Below, in pieces: positions 1-11,215 of a stretch of DNA of 64,000 nt; the first letter of the stretch is position 1, and each line of letters starts with the position of its first letter. The translations under genes and the position numbers were made by a program. This DNA is from Triatoma infestans (taxonomy: Eukaryota > Arthropoda > Insecta > Hemiptera > Reduviidae). Below the pieces are notes generated by a model that saw only the letters and a program-made list of their open reading frames with translations, made no database searches and was not told the DNA's origin. The DNA lies in contig JAAEAF010000406.1 of the NCBI GenBank assembly GCA_011037195.1, positions 1 through 64,000 of the forward strand. Direction: 5' to 3'.

Positions 1-323
1 AACTGAAATAGCACTTTAGATGAAAACCTAACCCCACCCCTGCCCCATTACTGCCCTCAAATGAATTTTCCCAGAGAAATGTTTCAAATAAAAGTTGTAG
101 CTCTTTTGTATGTGTAGTTAATATACTATGTTTAAAGAAAATCGTTGGAGCTATTTTTGAGAAAATTGCAAAAATGTAAAAAAACCAACAAGTAAAGATG
201 TACTTCCGGTTGAGGAATATTGACACATAACGCACCGTCAGATCCCATGGTGATACCTAAACGTAATATCAAGTTTGAACTTTCTACGATTTTTCGTTTT
301 TGAGCTATGCTGGTTCACATACC

Positions 324-362
<39 letters not shown>

Positions 363-490
363 CATTTGCTAAAAACCACTTTTTTGGACTCAGGGGACCT
401 CAAAACGGATATTTCCGGTGAAAACTCGATATCGAGTGAAAATTTGACAGGATTACAATACTTCCTCTTACTAGGAGTAAGAGGAAGTAA
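1..490 (+). repeat. HER dispersed repeat, copy 1 (right part, cut by window start)
   Basis: This is the right half of the abundant hairpin-ended repeat of this window. It opens in the C-rich block (CCTAACCCCACCCC), runs through the ACTTCCGGTTGAGG block and a CA microsatellite (about 325-359), and ends in the perfect 12-bp hairpin CTTCCTCTTACT/AGTAAGAGGAAG at about 451-488. Orientation A is defined as hairpin at the right end. Recognition rests on repetition of the same ordered blocks in about twenty places; no coding capacity is seen and the element class is unknown. Confidence 0.8.
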
Positions 491-807
491 TAAAAATCGG
501 ATTTATTTTCTTTGTGATTCAAATGGAGAAGTTATGTAATTTATTAATTTATTTAAAACAAAAATCATAAATACTGTATAAATAATATTTAAATTGAACT
601 TTAGCGTCCATAAACAATAATGCAAATATGCCAAGTTTGGAATATCATTAAATATGAATTTTGTATTATTTGCTGTTTTTAAGGTTACTGTTTACAAAAT
701 ATAAAAAGTTGTATTAATGTAGACTGTGTATTTATGTATATTTAAAGAGATCCATATAATACAACTCAATTCACTTTAACGCCTCTAACATTGGATATGT
801 TCAGATT

Positions 808-1566
808 TTTTTTTTTTTATTAAAATCATTTATTTTTATTTATTGTTACAAACATAACAAAAAAAGAGGTTTTAGGCTGCTGCGCCTATATACACTCAAC
901 TATTTACATATTGCTTTTATAGAAATAAATATAACCACTTTTATATGCTGAGGGAAAAAAACATTAAAAAAACCTTAACTACACGTAGTAATTAAAGCAG
1001 AATATGCTTTAATCTTTTATGCTTATATTTTTTATGATTAAGTGAGCTTAAGTTATAGTCTACACTACTTTTTAAATGTGGGTAAGGGCTATGTATACAG
1101 GAAGTTACAAATTTCTCTGTTACACTGTAGACATATGTAGACATACTGGCTACATCAAGTGCTGCGTGCATGTAGTCTGTAGGTGTCCACCGGGGATATG
1201 ACCCGACTAATCTTAAGCATTTATTTTGGACTCTTTGTAACTTCCCGTAGTTGGTGCGACAAGTATTTGACCACACAGGGGATGCATATAAAAGTACAGG
1301 ACGAATGTATAGATAGTAAATTAATCTTTTGTTAAGGAAATTTAGGGTAGAATTGCGATTTAGGTACGGGAATAGATTGCACATGATGCCTATTGATTTA
1401 TCGCAGACCGTATTTATGTGCTTGGTGAATGTTAGCCAAGAGTCTAACACCAGTCCTAGGTATTTAACTTCGTTACTCCACGGAAGGGAGTTACCATTAA
1501 TTTGAACACAACTATTGACAGCTGGCCTTCTTCGCGTGAATAATATCACTTGTGTTTTGGCATTGA
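808..1566 (-). pseudogene. 5'-truncated Jockey-like non-LTR retrotransposon, RT C-terminal part
   Basis: Minus-strand frame 992-1549, continued upstream to about 1567, encodes the thumb end of a non-LTR reverse transcriptase: NAKTQVILFTRR, then NEVKYLGLVLDSWLTF, RPVLLYASPVW and the LQRVQNKCLRL stretch, which is typical of Jockey-superfamily elements. The 3' tail is read as a T run at 808-819. An 11-bp direct repeat ATGTTCAGATT lies at 797-807 and 1567-1577, exactly bracketing the tail and the 5' truncation point, so this is one target-primed insertion. About 185 codons remain open with no stop, so it looks fairly recent, but it lacks the catalytic RT core and cannot be autonomous. Confidence 0.85.
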
Positions 1567-1577
1567 ATGTTCAGATT

Positions 1578-1920
1578 GAATATTACATTAACAAAGGAAG
1601 CAATAGGAATTTTACTAACAGACAATTGTTTACAAATTCAGTTTATACTCATTGTTTGTCACCATTTGTAACTTTGTTTATTTTGTGTATTCTGTTTCTC
1701 TCTGTTCCCTCTCTAACTTTCTGCATGATTTTCCTAATTTTACTTCTTATTAGTGTGTTTGTAAGAGCAAGTATTGTTATGATAACAGTGAAATGGATGT
1801 CGAGAGGTTCGATCAATTTTTCCTACTATATGGTATAGCAAATTTATGACCTAAGCTTAGGCATAATTGAATATTTCTAGATATATCTACATCAATTTAA
1901 TAAAACAAGATTTATAATCT
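1578..1920. other. AT-rich stretch, nothing recognised
   Basis: Unique-looking AT-rich DNA between two non-LTR relics. No feature seen; a 107-codon frame here (1515-1838) overlaps the end of the retroelement and has no recognisable motif. Confidence 0.5.
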
Positions 1921-3245
1921 TTTTTTATTTCATTTATTTGAAAATTTACAATTGCTTGTACGCCTGCGTAACACGTAACAAGTAAATGAGAGTTTATTTA
2001 TTTTATTGAAAGAGGCATACTGGGTGGGCGGACCCTGGGCTTTCACGCATACCCGCCCGCAAAGAGGCTCTTAACAATGGAAGCTAATCGTAACTTACAA
2101 GTCCCTTCTGGGGCCTCGATATTCCTGGGGAGACAAAGAACCTAACCTATCTTCCATTCATTCCAATACAGTTAAAATTTATATACACCCTTGCACATTA
2201 AACTCGTTCATTCAACCATGCACACTCTTACGCCCCTCAGTACTCAATATTCCTGGAGGGTGTGAGAAAACCCTACATCAAACCTTATAAACCAGCCTAA
2301 AACTAAGTGTCATAACTATACCGCTAGCCTGAAACCCGCATTCATACAACATTCACGCAATAAATTACTTTCATTCCAACATGCAAACTACCTACCAAAT
2401 CAGCTCCTATCGACCCATTCCATTCTTCTTTTAAATGTTTCGACCGCAAATTGCCTAAAACCTCTGTACATTTCCAAACAAGGGCAGTCTATTGTTCTCC
2501 AAAGCAACGTGGAACCCAACCTCCCTTTGCAAGCGCTGACACAAATCAAAATACAGAGGGCAATCCAACAACATATGTTCATTTAGCTTCTCCTGTCCAC
2601 ATCTACAGCTCCCATCCCCTATCAGACCCATCTTTGCCCATTTACCATTCAACTGTCCATGCCCTATGACCAACCATGAAACCGCATATGACAATTTTTC
2701 GGAAATAATGCTACATCCCCCACTTCACCCCCGGCAAAAACGAGAACGTTGTCCTCTCCTCGGCAGCCCGCTATGTCTTCTTCGGATGAGGCGATATCCA
2801 AACTATATTACCCAAGTTTACCGCCCAACCCCGCTTTGGAAAATATATACCCGCGGACCTAACCACTTCCAGATCCAAGGGGGGCCAACCCGTCACACCT
2901 GCAAAGCCTCAGTCGACACGGTGCGGCTAAACCTTCCCACTGGGAGCAGTAACGAACACTGCGTTGCCGACAACAGCTGCAATATCTGGGCCTAGTGCAC
3001 CTTATGCGCCTAGACTGAAGCGCAATAAACCACCTGGGAAACCAGGACCGCACGCTATAAAGCCCTCGCAACCCTACGCTTAACTCCCCATTCCTCTCAC
3101 GAGATCCGCCTAAGTCGATGCTCAATGTGCCTTGATCTTTTCCGGAGGAACCTCACATGAGGGACAAAACTAAACTTATCATCCATGATTATCCCCAAGT
3201 ACTTTGTCAACTGGACCCACCGAAGACGGTGCCTCCCATACCGCA
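1921..3245 (-). pseudogene. R1-like non-LTR retrotransposon relic (RT thumb and C-terminal domain)
   Basis: Minus-strand translation in shifting frames gives KYLGIIMDDKFSFVPHVRF (about 3240-3140), an arginine-rich segment containing EEWGVKRRVARALY, then PPLDLEVVRSAGIYF (about 2900-2840) and finally SYAVSWLVIGHGQLNGK with the cysteine/histidine cluster CRCGQ...EHMLLDCPL (2694-2455). These are the thumb and C-terminal zinc-knuckle parts of R1/LOA-type elements. Several frameshifts are needed, so it is dead. The region 1960-2400 is GC-richer than its surroundings, non-coding, and probably the 3' untranslated part, ending near the T-rich run at 1920. Confidence 0.75.
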
Positions 3246-3329
3246 TAAGATGACCCAGTGGTGATATTCCACACTATTTCGCTGCGCATACTTATAATAG
3301 ATTACGAGGCCACTACCGCCTCACTCATC

Positions 3330-3580
3330 GAGGAGGGTTATCTGGAATGGATGCTGAGAAAAGTTGATGAATTAATGGATTGTGATGATGGGCGAGACGA
3401 GGGGTCACTTATAAATGGAATCTGGAGATCGGAATGGATTGTCAGGTTAGAAACGTAAAACGGAGCATGGGTTATACAACGGAGTATTTTGGTTTGTAGG
3501 GTTTGAAGGCGGTGGATGTTGCAACGCTTGAGCTTCATAACTCGAGTCCATAAGTCCCAAATTGGTTTCAACAATAGTTT
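3330..3580 (-). pseudogene. Jockey-like RT C-terminal fragment
   Basis: Minus-strand frame 3338-3574 reads LKPIWDLWTR, then NIHRLQTLQTKILRCI and APFYVSNLTIHSDLQIP, the well-known spacer after the RT thumb in Jockey/CR1-like elements (family pattern IKPIW...IQRFQNK.LR.I..APWYV.N..IH.DL). It abuts the R1-like relic but belongs to another family. Only this segment is recognisable. Confidence 0.7.
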
Positions 3581-3627
3581 GCAGATAAGTACTCACTTTA
3601 AATAACAAAGTACTTATGAAATATTAA

Positions 3628-3716
3628 GTTTAGTGAAGTGTTTCTTGAGTTCACTGGGCCGTGTGTGGGCGCACGTTGTCATGAAGCAAAGTCACGCCTT
3701 TAGTCAAGAGTCTACG
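3628..3716 (-). pseudogene. mariner transposase scrap
   Basis: The minus strand encodes LTKGVTLLHDNVRPHTAQ, matching the second-aspartate block (LLHDNARPHTA) of mariner transposases. A stop follows at once. It is about 90 bp and can only be called from this motif. Confidence 0.6.
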
Positions 3717-5500
3717 ACTAAATACTAAATATTCTTTGCTTTTATAAATTATTAATTTTTTGCATTTGTTTGTTTTTAATTGTTATAAAAAATTTATTAA
3801 AAGCTGATTGTTTGTAATTATGGAATTGGTTAATAATTGCATTTGGTAAATACTTTTGAGCGTCTAACTTTAATTTTTTTTATTATAAGAATTTATTTTA
3901 AGAATACTAATGGTAATCTCTATATGAAGAAACTTTTTTAAATATCTTGGATGTTATGAATTTAATATAGGCCGAAATCCAACAGTAAAAGACGTATTAA
4001 TATAGAATAAACACAAAAAATTAATAGTGGCACCACGTGGTCCCACCTCAAATGTCTACAATCAGTACAAATAATTTTAATACAACCAGCTATAAGGTTA
4101 ATGTTTTAGCAATATAACTAATTAGTCCTTTTATAATAAACACAAATGTGACCAGTAACATATCATTACTAAATCAAATAAGATCTTAATCTGGACGTAC
4201 CTTTAAAACTGGTGATCTAAATCTTACACATACATCACATCTTAATATAATATTATAAGGTTAGTAAATCTAATTTGTTGGACAATTATAATGTGTAATA
4301 CAAATTTCTTAGAATTGTACTATTAAAATTTATATATTGTAATTTCAGATTGTATTCAAATAATTAAAGAAATACTTTTCCTTGAGAATGACACGCAGAG
4401 TATCGGAACGTCGGGAAATATGGAAAAAAATGTAATTCTATTCAGATAAAATAAAATTATATAAGGCTGTAAACGAGGTTCATAATCAAATCACCCTACA
4501 TAACTTTTTTAAACCTTAAATTAGACCGATATAATTGGGCACTGAAGGAATGATGTATGGCACAGAATGTGGAATCTAGACATTAACAATAATAGACGAT
4601 AGTTAGTAAAAAAAAAAAAAAAAAAATCATTTTGATTGAGTAAGTATGATAATTTTCTGTTTTCCTTAGCCCACTTCTTTAATACAGTGCAGGTACCATT
4701 TTCATATGTTGTGGAGATAAACGTAAAACAAAAGACCATTTCAAAAGACAATTTTTCCACGCTTTCTTTTACATGCAGCAAAAGAAAGTCAAAAGAATTT
4801 TTGTAAAAGAATGACAACTCTAATAATTTCCAGAGGTGGCTGATAGAAATTTAACAAGGGAATTTAACAAGGGGCATGAATTATTATTAGGTCACATATA
4901 TACGCAATTGTAGTTCAGGAAGTTGTTTGTGTTAATAATGGTGAACAGAGCCATGCAACAGTCATAAAATAGAATCTCACACTGTGGTTGGATTTTCGTT
5001 TCAATAATTCAGCTTCAGTGTGGCCAGGCCTGTGCCCTTAATTAGTAATCCAGTAGGCCGCTCTGTCTACATTACTAACTTCCCCACTTTTGTTTCCCAG
5101 CAGGCTTAACAACAGGTTTTTTTTCACCTTATTCAATTAAATGTACACTCTAGTTTTGCTAATTGAAATCCCTAATATTTGATTTATATATTAAATAAGT
5201 ATCCGGCCATAAAAATAATTTAGTAATTAAAATATTACAGAAATCTCTGTCATAAATGAATTTATTGATTCTACATATTCAGATAATATAGTCATTTTTC
5301 ACATCATTCTGATTTAGTTGTCACTCAACTAGTACGATTACCTAGACTACAGAAGAAAGAATTAAATATATAATGTTATAAGAAAGATGTTTTAAAGAGT
5401 GACATTTTTTAGAAGTAAGGACACAAAGTATACAAGAAATGCAAGTTTTTCTAATGATTAGATCGCATAAAGAGATGAACTGCATCTGAATGATGATTGT
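3717..5500. other. 1.8 kb AT-rich DNA, nothing recognised
   Basis: No frame with known motifs, no terminal repeats and no match to the repeat families of this window. Homopolymer tracts (A run 4607-4626) are the only visible structure. Confidence 0.5.
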
Positions 5501-5504
5501 CGAT

Positions 5505-5690
5505 GAATACTGCAAGGAAATGGTATCTCTGGCAAACCACAATAGTCTCGGCCGGACTATTTGCCGGGGAACATGGGTATTCAAGGGAATGAGGAGACTG
5601 ACAGGCTGGCAAAGAAGGAGTGTCCTGCGGATGCCGAACGGCCCTGCCGGTCTGTGGTATCTGAGCGGAGCAGAGGCACCGTTAAGTCAC
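5505..5690 (+). pseudogene. non-LTR RNase H fragment
   Basis: In one plus frame the sequence at about 5565-5630 reads MGIQGNEETDRLAKKE, the last catalytic block of retrotransposon RNase H (family pattern HxGIxGNExADxLAK). Upstream frames match less well, so frameshifts are present. No ends are visible. Confidence 0.6.
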
Positions 5691-5889
5691 TCTGGAGTGT
5701 CCATTATTATAGAGTGCACAATATATTCTTTGCGAAATAAAAAGGACAGCCAAGAAGGATTACATACTGGTTACAAAGCACTGACTTTTAAGGAAACATC
5801 TCCGTACATCGTATGGATCTTGGTGCGGATCCACTCTGGCCAGAAATATGGACAGGACCAAAAAAATATTTTTTTTTCGTCTTGTTGAA

Positions 5890-6535
5890 ATGTGTGACAT
5901 TTGACTCGCAAACAATACCTAAAATTTGTCACTTGTAATTAGGCGCCGAATTTGGGTTCCAGAACCCACTCTCGCTTGAATATTGACATTTTTGAATGAT
6001 ACAGGCTTGATTTGAGTTGTTTACAGAGGGGGTTAATGGGCCTAACGGTAGCATATAGTGCACTTTTTTGTCCAGTAATATCTGGATGCCCAAGCTTCAG
6101 ATTCGGATGGCAGCACTGATGCGATGAAGAAGGCTAACTTAATTTTGTCTTCGGTATTAGATTGCATTCGTGGTTTTAGTAAAACAGAAATTTCACACGT
6201 ATTAATACGAAATTTTTCAAAATGCTGGTTTTAGATTTTTCCATGCTGCAGATTAGAAAAGTCATAACAATTTTTCTGCAATCTTTATTGCTCCAATACC
6301 TTTAAATGGTAAAATAAATAAAACTAAAAGCATTATACATGAATGTATCCGCAAGTGGTATCTGTTGCATGCAGTTATTTGGGGAGTAGCGACCCCACGG
6401 ATTACCTCAGCTCAGTACTCCATACATCAGAACACAATACACTTAAACTACATACACTCTTCACTTTATAGACAAGGACAAACTCAGTACATAAACTAGG
6501 GTCTCCGCCCCTAGTTAACTGGCGAAACCCAAGGG
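5890..6535. other. unassigned DNA
   Basis: No gene, repeat family or element ends recognised in this stretch. Confidence 0.4.
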
Positions 6536-6540
6536 AGAAG

Positions 6541-6745
6541 GAAGGGACTAGCTCAGTGGAGGTCCCGCTGGACTAGCAACGCGGAGGTCCCGGGTTCGAA
6601 TTCAGCATGCTACCCTTAGATTTTCTCTTCCAACTAGCCTCTACAACTCAATCCGGTGATGGGCAGTGTTGTCTGCAGCTAGGGAACACTGCTTGGAGGG
6701 CGGCTGTGCACTGGAGAAGGCTCCGGAGGGCAGATCTTTCAGGTC
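6541..6745 (+). mobile_element. SINE A copy 1 (tRNA-derived)
   Basis: A tRNA-like head carries an A box (TAGCTCAGTGG, 6549-6559) and a B box (GGGTTCGAATTC, 6592-6603), followed by a body shared with four other copies (CTCACTG-like block, GGGCAGTGTTGTCTGCA, GAACACTGC, GTGCACTGGAGAAGGCTC). The head is not a working tRNA because the acceptor and anticodon stems do not close. No clear TSD is seen. Confidence 0.75.
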
Positions 6746-7169
6746 GCAGTGCAATAATCCCCTATAAAAATCTACAATCCACATGAATTTCCTATTAATA
6801 TCGTACTAATACCAAGAGACGGGTAGGAGAGATGACGGGTGGTAGGGAAGAAGTCGCTGGCATTACTTCTCTTGTTAGCCACCACGTGGCGTCATGCAAG
6901 TTGGTCGAAGGGTAGAGAGATCAAACGAACGTATTGCAAAACTCTTCAGTTATTTTGTGTGTTCTTCTATGTTCTAAGAACATTTATATGCATCAGTATA
7001 TCTGGGTGAATACCAGAATTTTCATAACGCTTAAGTAAATTTTTAAATACTATACTGATTGTAATTGAAATAAAAGATTTCCTCGTTATACTTAGTGTTT
7101 ACCAAGTTTCATGTCGATCAGCCATATTCCCTTCACAGAGAAGAGGTGCGTCAACTCTCGGAAAGATGA
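6746..7169. other. unassigned DNA
   Basis: Contains short sequence CACGTGGCGTCATG near 6890 and no recognisable coding. Nothing further seen. Confidence 0.4.
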
Positions 7170-7505
7170 CGCAACATGAAGATAGAAGAGTTGACACTTT
7201 TTTCCGTAACCATCTTTCATGCGACGCAATCCAGAGCTAGTTAGTTATAACTAAGAATGCTTCACTACCAAGTACAGTGGGAATGAACAGGAAAGAAGTT
7301 GCCGACTATTCCAACTTCTTACGAAAATTGTCCAGGATAATGATTTGTTGGACAAGCCTGGTAATATGTGGAATGCAGACGAAACTGGATTGCAAATGAA
7401 CAATGTGCCTGGAGAAGTCTTAGCAAAAAAAAAGGCAATAAAGATGTTCAGAAAATAGTGAAACCCTACGGGTGCGTCTCCTACCATTGTTGGAGAGACG
7501 GCCAA
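7170..7505 (+). pseudogene. pogo/Tigger-like DDE transposase fragment
   Basis: Plus-strand translation with a frameshift gives MNRKEVADYFQLL followed by NMWNADETGLQMNNVPGEVL and AKKKGNKDVQ. This is the block preceding and including the first catalytic aspartate of the DDE_1 superfamily (pogo, Tigger, jerky): family pattern I(Y/W)N.DETG......P.KVLA.KG.K.V. Only about 110 codons remain, with no terminal repeats. Confidence 0.75.
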
Positions 7506-7774
7506 GTGTAGTGTACCTGAATTTTGTATTTGGAATAAATGAGAATATTTTTATTTCTAAAAGTAACATTTCTTTTTGTAAATAATATGTTGATATATGT
7601 TTTACGTATAAGCATTACCTCTTTAATATATATCTCCTCATTTTAATACAAGGCTTAACTTTGAAAGGTGTGCCGTGTCTCCTAAAATTACCCTAATATA
7701 TTGAAATAACACATGAGACCAAAAGTCTGACGTCACTCTCCCCCCCCAAAATAAAAACCCTTGAATTTTTCCGG

Positions 7775-8075
7775 AAAAATGTTTCAAATAAAAGTTGTAG
7801 CTCATTTCATGATTAGTTGATATACTTAAGTTAAAGAAAATCGTTGTCTAACCGTTTTCAAAAAGATCGCAAAGAAATGTTTTTGAAAAATCTGTTTTGT
7901 AAGATAGTACATACTTATTATCGCATTCGTTTTTGGTATCTAAACGAAACATCAAGTTTCAATTTTTGCTATTTTCGTTTTTGTGTTTTGCTGACTAAAA
8001 AATTTCAGGTGAAAACTCAATTTCGGGAAATTGAAACGATCGCAAATACTTTCTCTTACACTATTAGAGAGAATA
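7775..8075 (+). repeat. HER diverged copy, cut by Helitron
   Basis: Contains the diagnostic blocks AAATGTTTCAAATAAAAGTT and TATCTAAACGAAACATCAAG and the terminal TTCTCTTAC hairpin remnant at 8050-8070. The Helitron begins immediately after it, so the Helitron inserted at or next to the HER end. Confidence 0.65.
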
Positions 8076-8415
8076 TCTATATATACAAAAATTCAGCATC
8101 CGCGTGTTTGTGGCCGCAAAACTCGAAAAGTAGTCACTGGATTGACTTGAAATTTTTACACAACGTTGCATTTCTATATAAAAGTGTTTATTTATACTTT
8201 TTACTCCGTAGTTCCCACGGAAACGAGAAATTCCGAGTTTCGCGAGGTTGGCAGAAATAGACAGACGCAGACGCGTTGCGATCGTCGCGCGCTCTCTGAA
8301 CCTCTTTCTCAACTAATTATAAGTACCTCTCACCGCCACTAGTCTCAAAGTACCTCGCACAGTATTAGTAGACAAGGTGCTCCAAAGAATCGAAACAAAT
8401 TACCAAAATCATGCA

Positions 8416-8841
8416 TGGTTAGAGCCATTCTATCGGCTAAAAATGTCGACGTACTCGATATGAACAACATTATTCTAAACAGAATCGCAGGTGAAACAGT
8501 GTGACATACAAATCCATTCACTCAAAGTGAAGTTGTGAATTTTCCAACGGAATTTTCTTAATTCACTCGATGTTCCCAGATTGCCGCCACAGATTCTGAA
8601 TTTAAAAATTGGAGTGCCAATTATATTACTCCGAAACATCAATCAGCCAAAGTTATACAAAGTTACATGATTATTAGTTAAAAAAATTGATGAATAATCA
8701 AATTGAAGCAACAATTCTCATTGGACCTCATAAAGGTGAAGACGTACTCCTTCCACGAATACCATTCATACTGACAGATATGGCGTTCGAGTTCAAACGA
8801 CTTCAATTTCCAATACGCCTTGCGTTCGCTATGACTTGTGT
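8416..8841 (+). pseudogene. Helitron Pif1-like helicase relic
   Basis: Frames joined across stops read LSAKNVDVLDMNNIILNRI, then [21 protein letters not shown] and IEATILIGPHKGEDVLLPRI followed by MAFEFKRLQFPIRLAFAMT. These are the C-terminal motifs of the Pif1-type helicase of Helitron Rep-Hel proteins. The reading continues beyond the nested repeat as SHGQLYVACSRVGKP (about 9396-9440). Stops and the insertion make it inactive. Confidence 0.85.
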
Positions 8842-9351
8842 TGTAGTAGCTTGTGGCGTCAACGGTTTTGTAAAGGGCTTGTGTGTATGTTCAAAGAGAA
8901 GAGAAGTAATAAGAAATAATTAAGAAAACACTGGTAGATAAAATTAAATATATTGTTATTAAAGAGATTTAAATTACTTTACAATATCACAGTTATATGC
9001 TTAATAAATCAATTGTTTTTCTAGAATAAATGTTAATCTCTATCACTGGCACTGAGTTTAAAAGAGCGATTCCTGAAGCAATGTTCTGGTAGAATCTCTG
9101 TTTCAGACTGTCTTGAAGGAATGCCTTCTAATTGTTCGTTCAAATCTTTTCAAATAATGCTGGTATGTCTGGAGGGAGTTACCTTAACTGTTTCTTGCCT
9201 TTTGTCTCTTCAGTAGCATTGACCTAAATTACAGTACCTGGCTGTTTCCCCTTCACTAAAATACACTATTTGAACTTGCTAAAATTAACAAAATTATTTT
9301 ACTAAACTATTTTCCAAAACTATTATTTTTCCTTTTCTTTCTTCCACTACA
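8842..9351 (+). mobile_element. LTR-like repeat D, copy 1
   Basis: A 510-bp segment beginning TGTAGTAGCTTG and ending CTTCCACTACA splits the Helitron helicase. A second copy is at 45018-45484 (TGTAATAGCTTG...CTTCCACTACA). TG...CA ends and the inverted TGTAGTGG/CCACTACA suggest a solo LTR, but I cannot find a TSD in either copy; here part of the helicase frame at the junction is also missing. Confidence 0.5.
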
Positions 9352-9696
9352 TTTGCAAGTGTGCAGTTTGAATTTAGAAAACGAATGCTTCTCTCATGGG
9401 CAATTATATGTCGCATGCTCCAGAGTCGGTAAACCGACTATTATCTTTAAACCGGCCGGTAAACCGATTATCTTTATGTTTATGCAGATAACGGACAAAC
9501 AAAAAAATGTAGCTTTACAATAAAAAAAGACTTTTAGTTAACAACATTTTTTCTTTTTTTCCTTTCAGTTTACAGCAACGCAAAGTTGGGTATTAAATTG
9601 AATGATGTGTTTTCTTGCTGAATCTGTGTTAACTATAATACGTCTATTTAATTCCCTAATAATTAAAATCAGCGAAGCTTGGCCGGATTTAGCTAG

Positions 9697-10442
9697 TTAT
9701 ATAAATATTATACGTGGTACAAATAGGAACATTTTATATATTACAACCCACAATAAAATAATCTTATAAATAAATTTGATAAATAGTATATGCAAATATT
9801 CTAAGTTTAATTGTTTGATTTGTTTGTGTGATGTTAAATATAATCTAGATAATTTTGAGAATGATCATGTAGAAATGCTTGTGTAGTAAATAATTATTCA
9901 AACAAGACCGATATTATGGTACTTATATGCAAAACAGTTTAAAGTCAAGAGAATTAAGAGGTGTTAATTTTATGTAAATGAGGAATTTAGGTAGGGGGAG
10001 GGAGGGAGAGAGAGAGAGAGAGAGCAGTGCTTGGAAATGAAGATAAAGTTACACACCGTTGGAATTGGAAGTAGAGTAGCAAAGTGCTAGGAATTTTCAG
10101 AGTGGTGGTGTCACTTTTCAGAGCAGTTATAGCTAAGAGATATTGATGAACTTTTAAAGCTGTATAATACATTAATTTACATGTACTCCATTTGTCATAA
10201 AAGTTTCTATATATATTTCAAAATGATATATTTCATTTTCATTTGTTTGGTTTTCTTTAGAGTCTGAAAATATAGAAAACTGATGTGGAAAATTACAAAG
10301 CTCTTGCTTATTTTTCATTTCACTGAATTTTTTTTAAACATGAAAATATACTAAATAAATAAATAATACTAATACTAATAAATATCTATTAATAAATATT
10401 GTATCAACTATATTTGCTCTCTTTGCAAACCTATATTATTAC
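9697..10442. other. unassigned AT-rich DNA with AG microsatellite
   Basis: No coding or element ends recognised. A purine microsatellite (GAGAGA) lies at about 10000-10024. Confidence 0.5.
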
Positions 10443-10446
10443 ACTG

Positions 10447-11072
10447 TGTAGTGGAATCGTTTAATGTGATTCCTGAGGTATGGAGTAGATGTCTTGAAGA
10501 GGGCGGAAGTTAGTTTGCAGATTTTTGGAAGTTAGTGCTTGAAGTATTAACACGGAATTTATAAAAATAGACTGTATTTGTACAATAATTTAAACGTGAG
10601 TAATGGTAACTATTAACAAGAAATACTTAGAAATAAATAGGAGATAAATAACTAATAATTTAGAATGATTAAAATAAATGAACTAAGATGCACAACTAAG
10701 GAAATAAGTATAAATAAAAACTGTATAGGGACGCGGAAACTGCTGCTCGTATAATAATCTTGAAGACGTACTGAAGTATAATCATCCCCTCTTCCAATGG
10801 GGCGAAGTTTATATATTAGTGTTAGCAACACTCACACCAAGACATCTGTCCTAGTGTGCGACCTTGGTTATTTCGGTGACCAGTGATTTAGGTCAGTGGC
10901 CAGCCTTAGCGGTTGCTTGCTTTGATGTAATGTATTAACCCTTGGTTTTGTTTGTTTGGCCGCGGCCTTGTCTTGAAGACAGCAGCCGGCTAGGCCACTA
11001 GTTATAAATTATTCTTTCTTTGTTATGTATTGTGAAGGTTTGACATTGCTATGACCCTGCCATGTCATTACA
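10447..11072 (+). mobile_element. solo LTR, family A copy 1
   Basis: Starts TGTAGTGGAATCGTTT and ends CATGTCATTACA, flanked by the 4-bp duplication ACTG (10443-10446 and 11073-11076). Two more copies with their own 4-bp duplications are at 21681-22478 and 51845-52512. TG...CA ends, short inverted termini (TGTARTG/CATTACA) and 4-bp TSD indicate a solo LTR of a retrovirus-like retrotransposon, probably Gypsy type. No internal region is present. A TTTATATATT box followed by the conserved CTCACACCAAGACATCTG block at about 10808-10850 may be the LTR promoter. Confidence 0.8.
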
Positions 11073-11084
11073 ACTGTTTAACAA

Positions 11085-11215
11085 AAAAGATCCTGATGAT
11101 AGGCGAAGCCCGAAATCGGTCGATGACCACAAAACGAAGCAGGCTATCACGGAAAATGTCTCTGATGCTTTCCAGCTCTACGGAATCAACCACTACAACA
11201 ACTATGAAAATATAC
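11085..11215 (+). mobile_element. Penelope-like element end fragment with hammerhead motif
   Basis: A 105-bp stretch here is repeated in inverted orientation at 25985-26092, where it lies beside a Penelope GIY-YIG endonuclease fragment. It carries the hammerhead core at 11093-11121. Solo LTR A1 is inserted a few bases to its left. Confidence 0.5.
11093..11121 (+). ncRNA. hammerhead ribozyme core (candidate)
   Basis: The sequence shows CTGATGA (11093-11099), a GGC-GAA-GCC stem II, GAAA (11112-11115) and GTC (11119-11121), the conserved hammerhead elements CUGANGA, GAAA and NUH in order. Stem I can start with three pairs (ATC upstream, GAT downstream of GTC). Stem III would be very short, which is known for Penelope-like elements, where hammerheads act as dimers. 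Two unpaired bases before stem II leave activity uncertain. Confidence 0.5.

Larger units (their letters stand above)
8076..9696 (+). mobile_element. Helitron, internally deleted, with both ends
   Basis: The 5' end is TCTATATATAC preceded by A (8075); the 3' end is a small hairpin around GCGAAGC followed by TTAGCTAG, with CTAG at 9693-9696 and T at 9697. TC start, CTRR end and A/T insertion are the Helitron hallmarks, and the GCGAAGC..GGCCGG tail is the form often seen in arthropod Helitrons. Inside lies a helicase relic (8416-8841) interrupted by a 510-bp LTR-like repeat (8842-9351), with the helicase C-terminus resuming at about 9352. The Rep domain is absent. Confidence 0.8.

Noticed and set aside
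300..539. 79-codon frame with HTHTHT run
   Set aside because: Translation of the CA tract of a HER copy.
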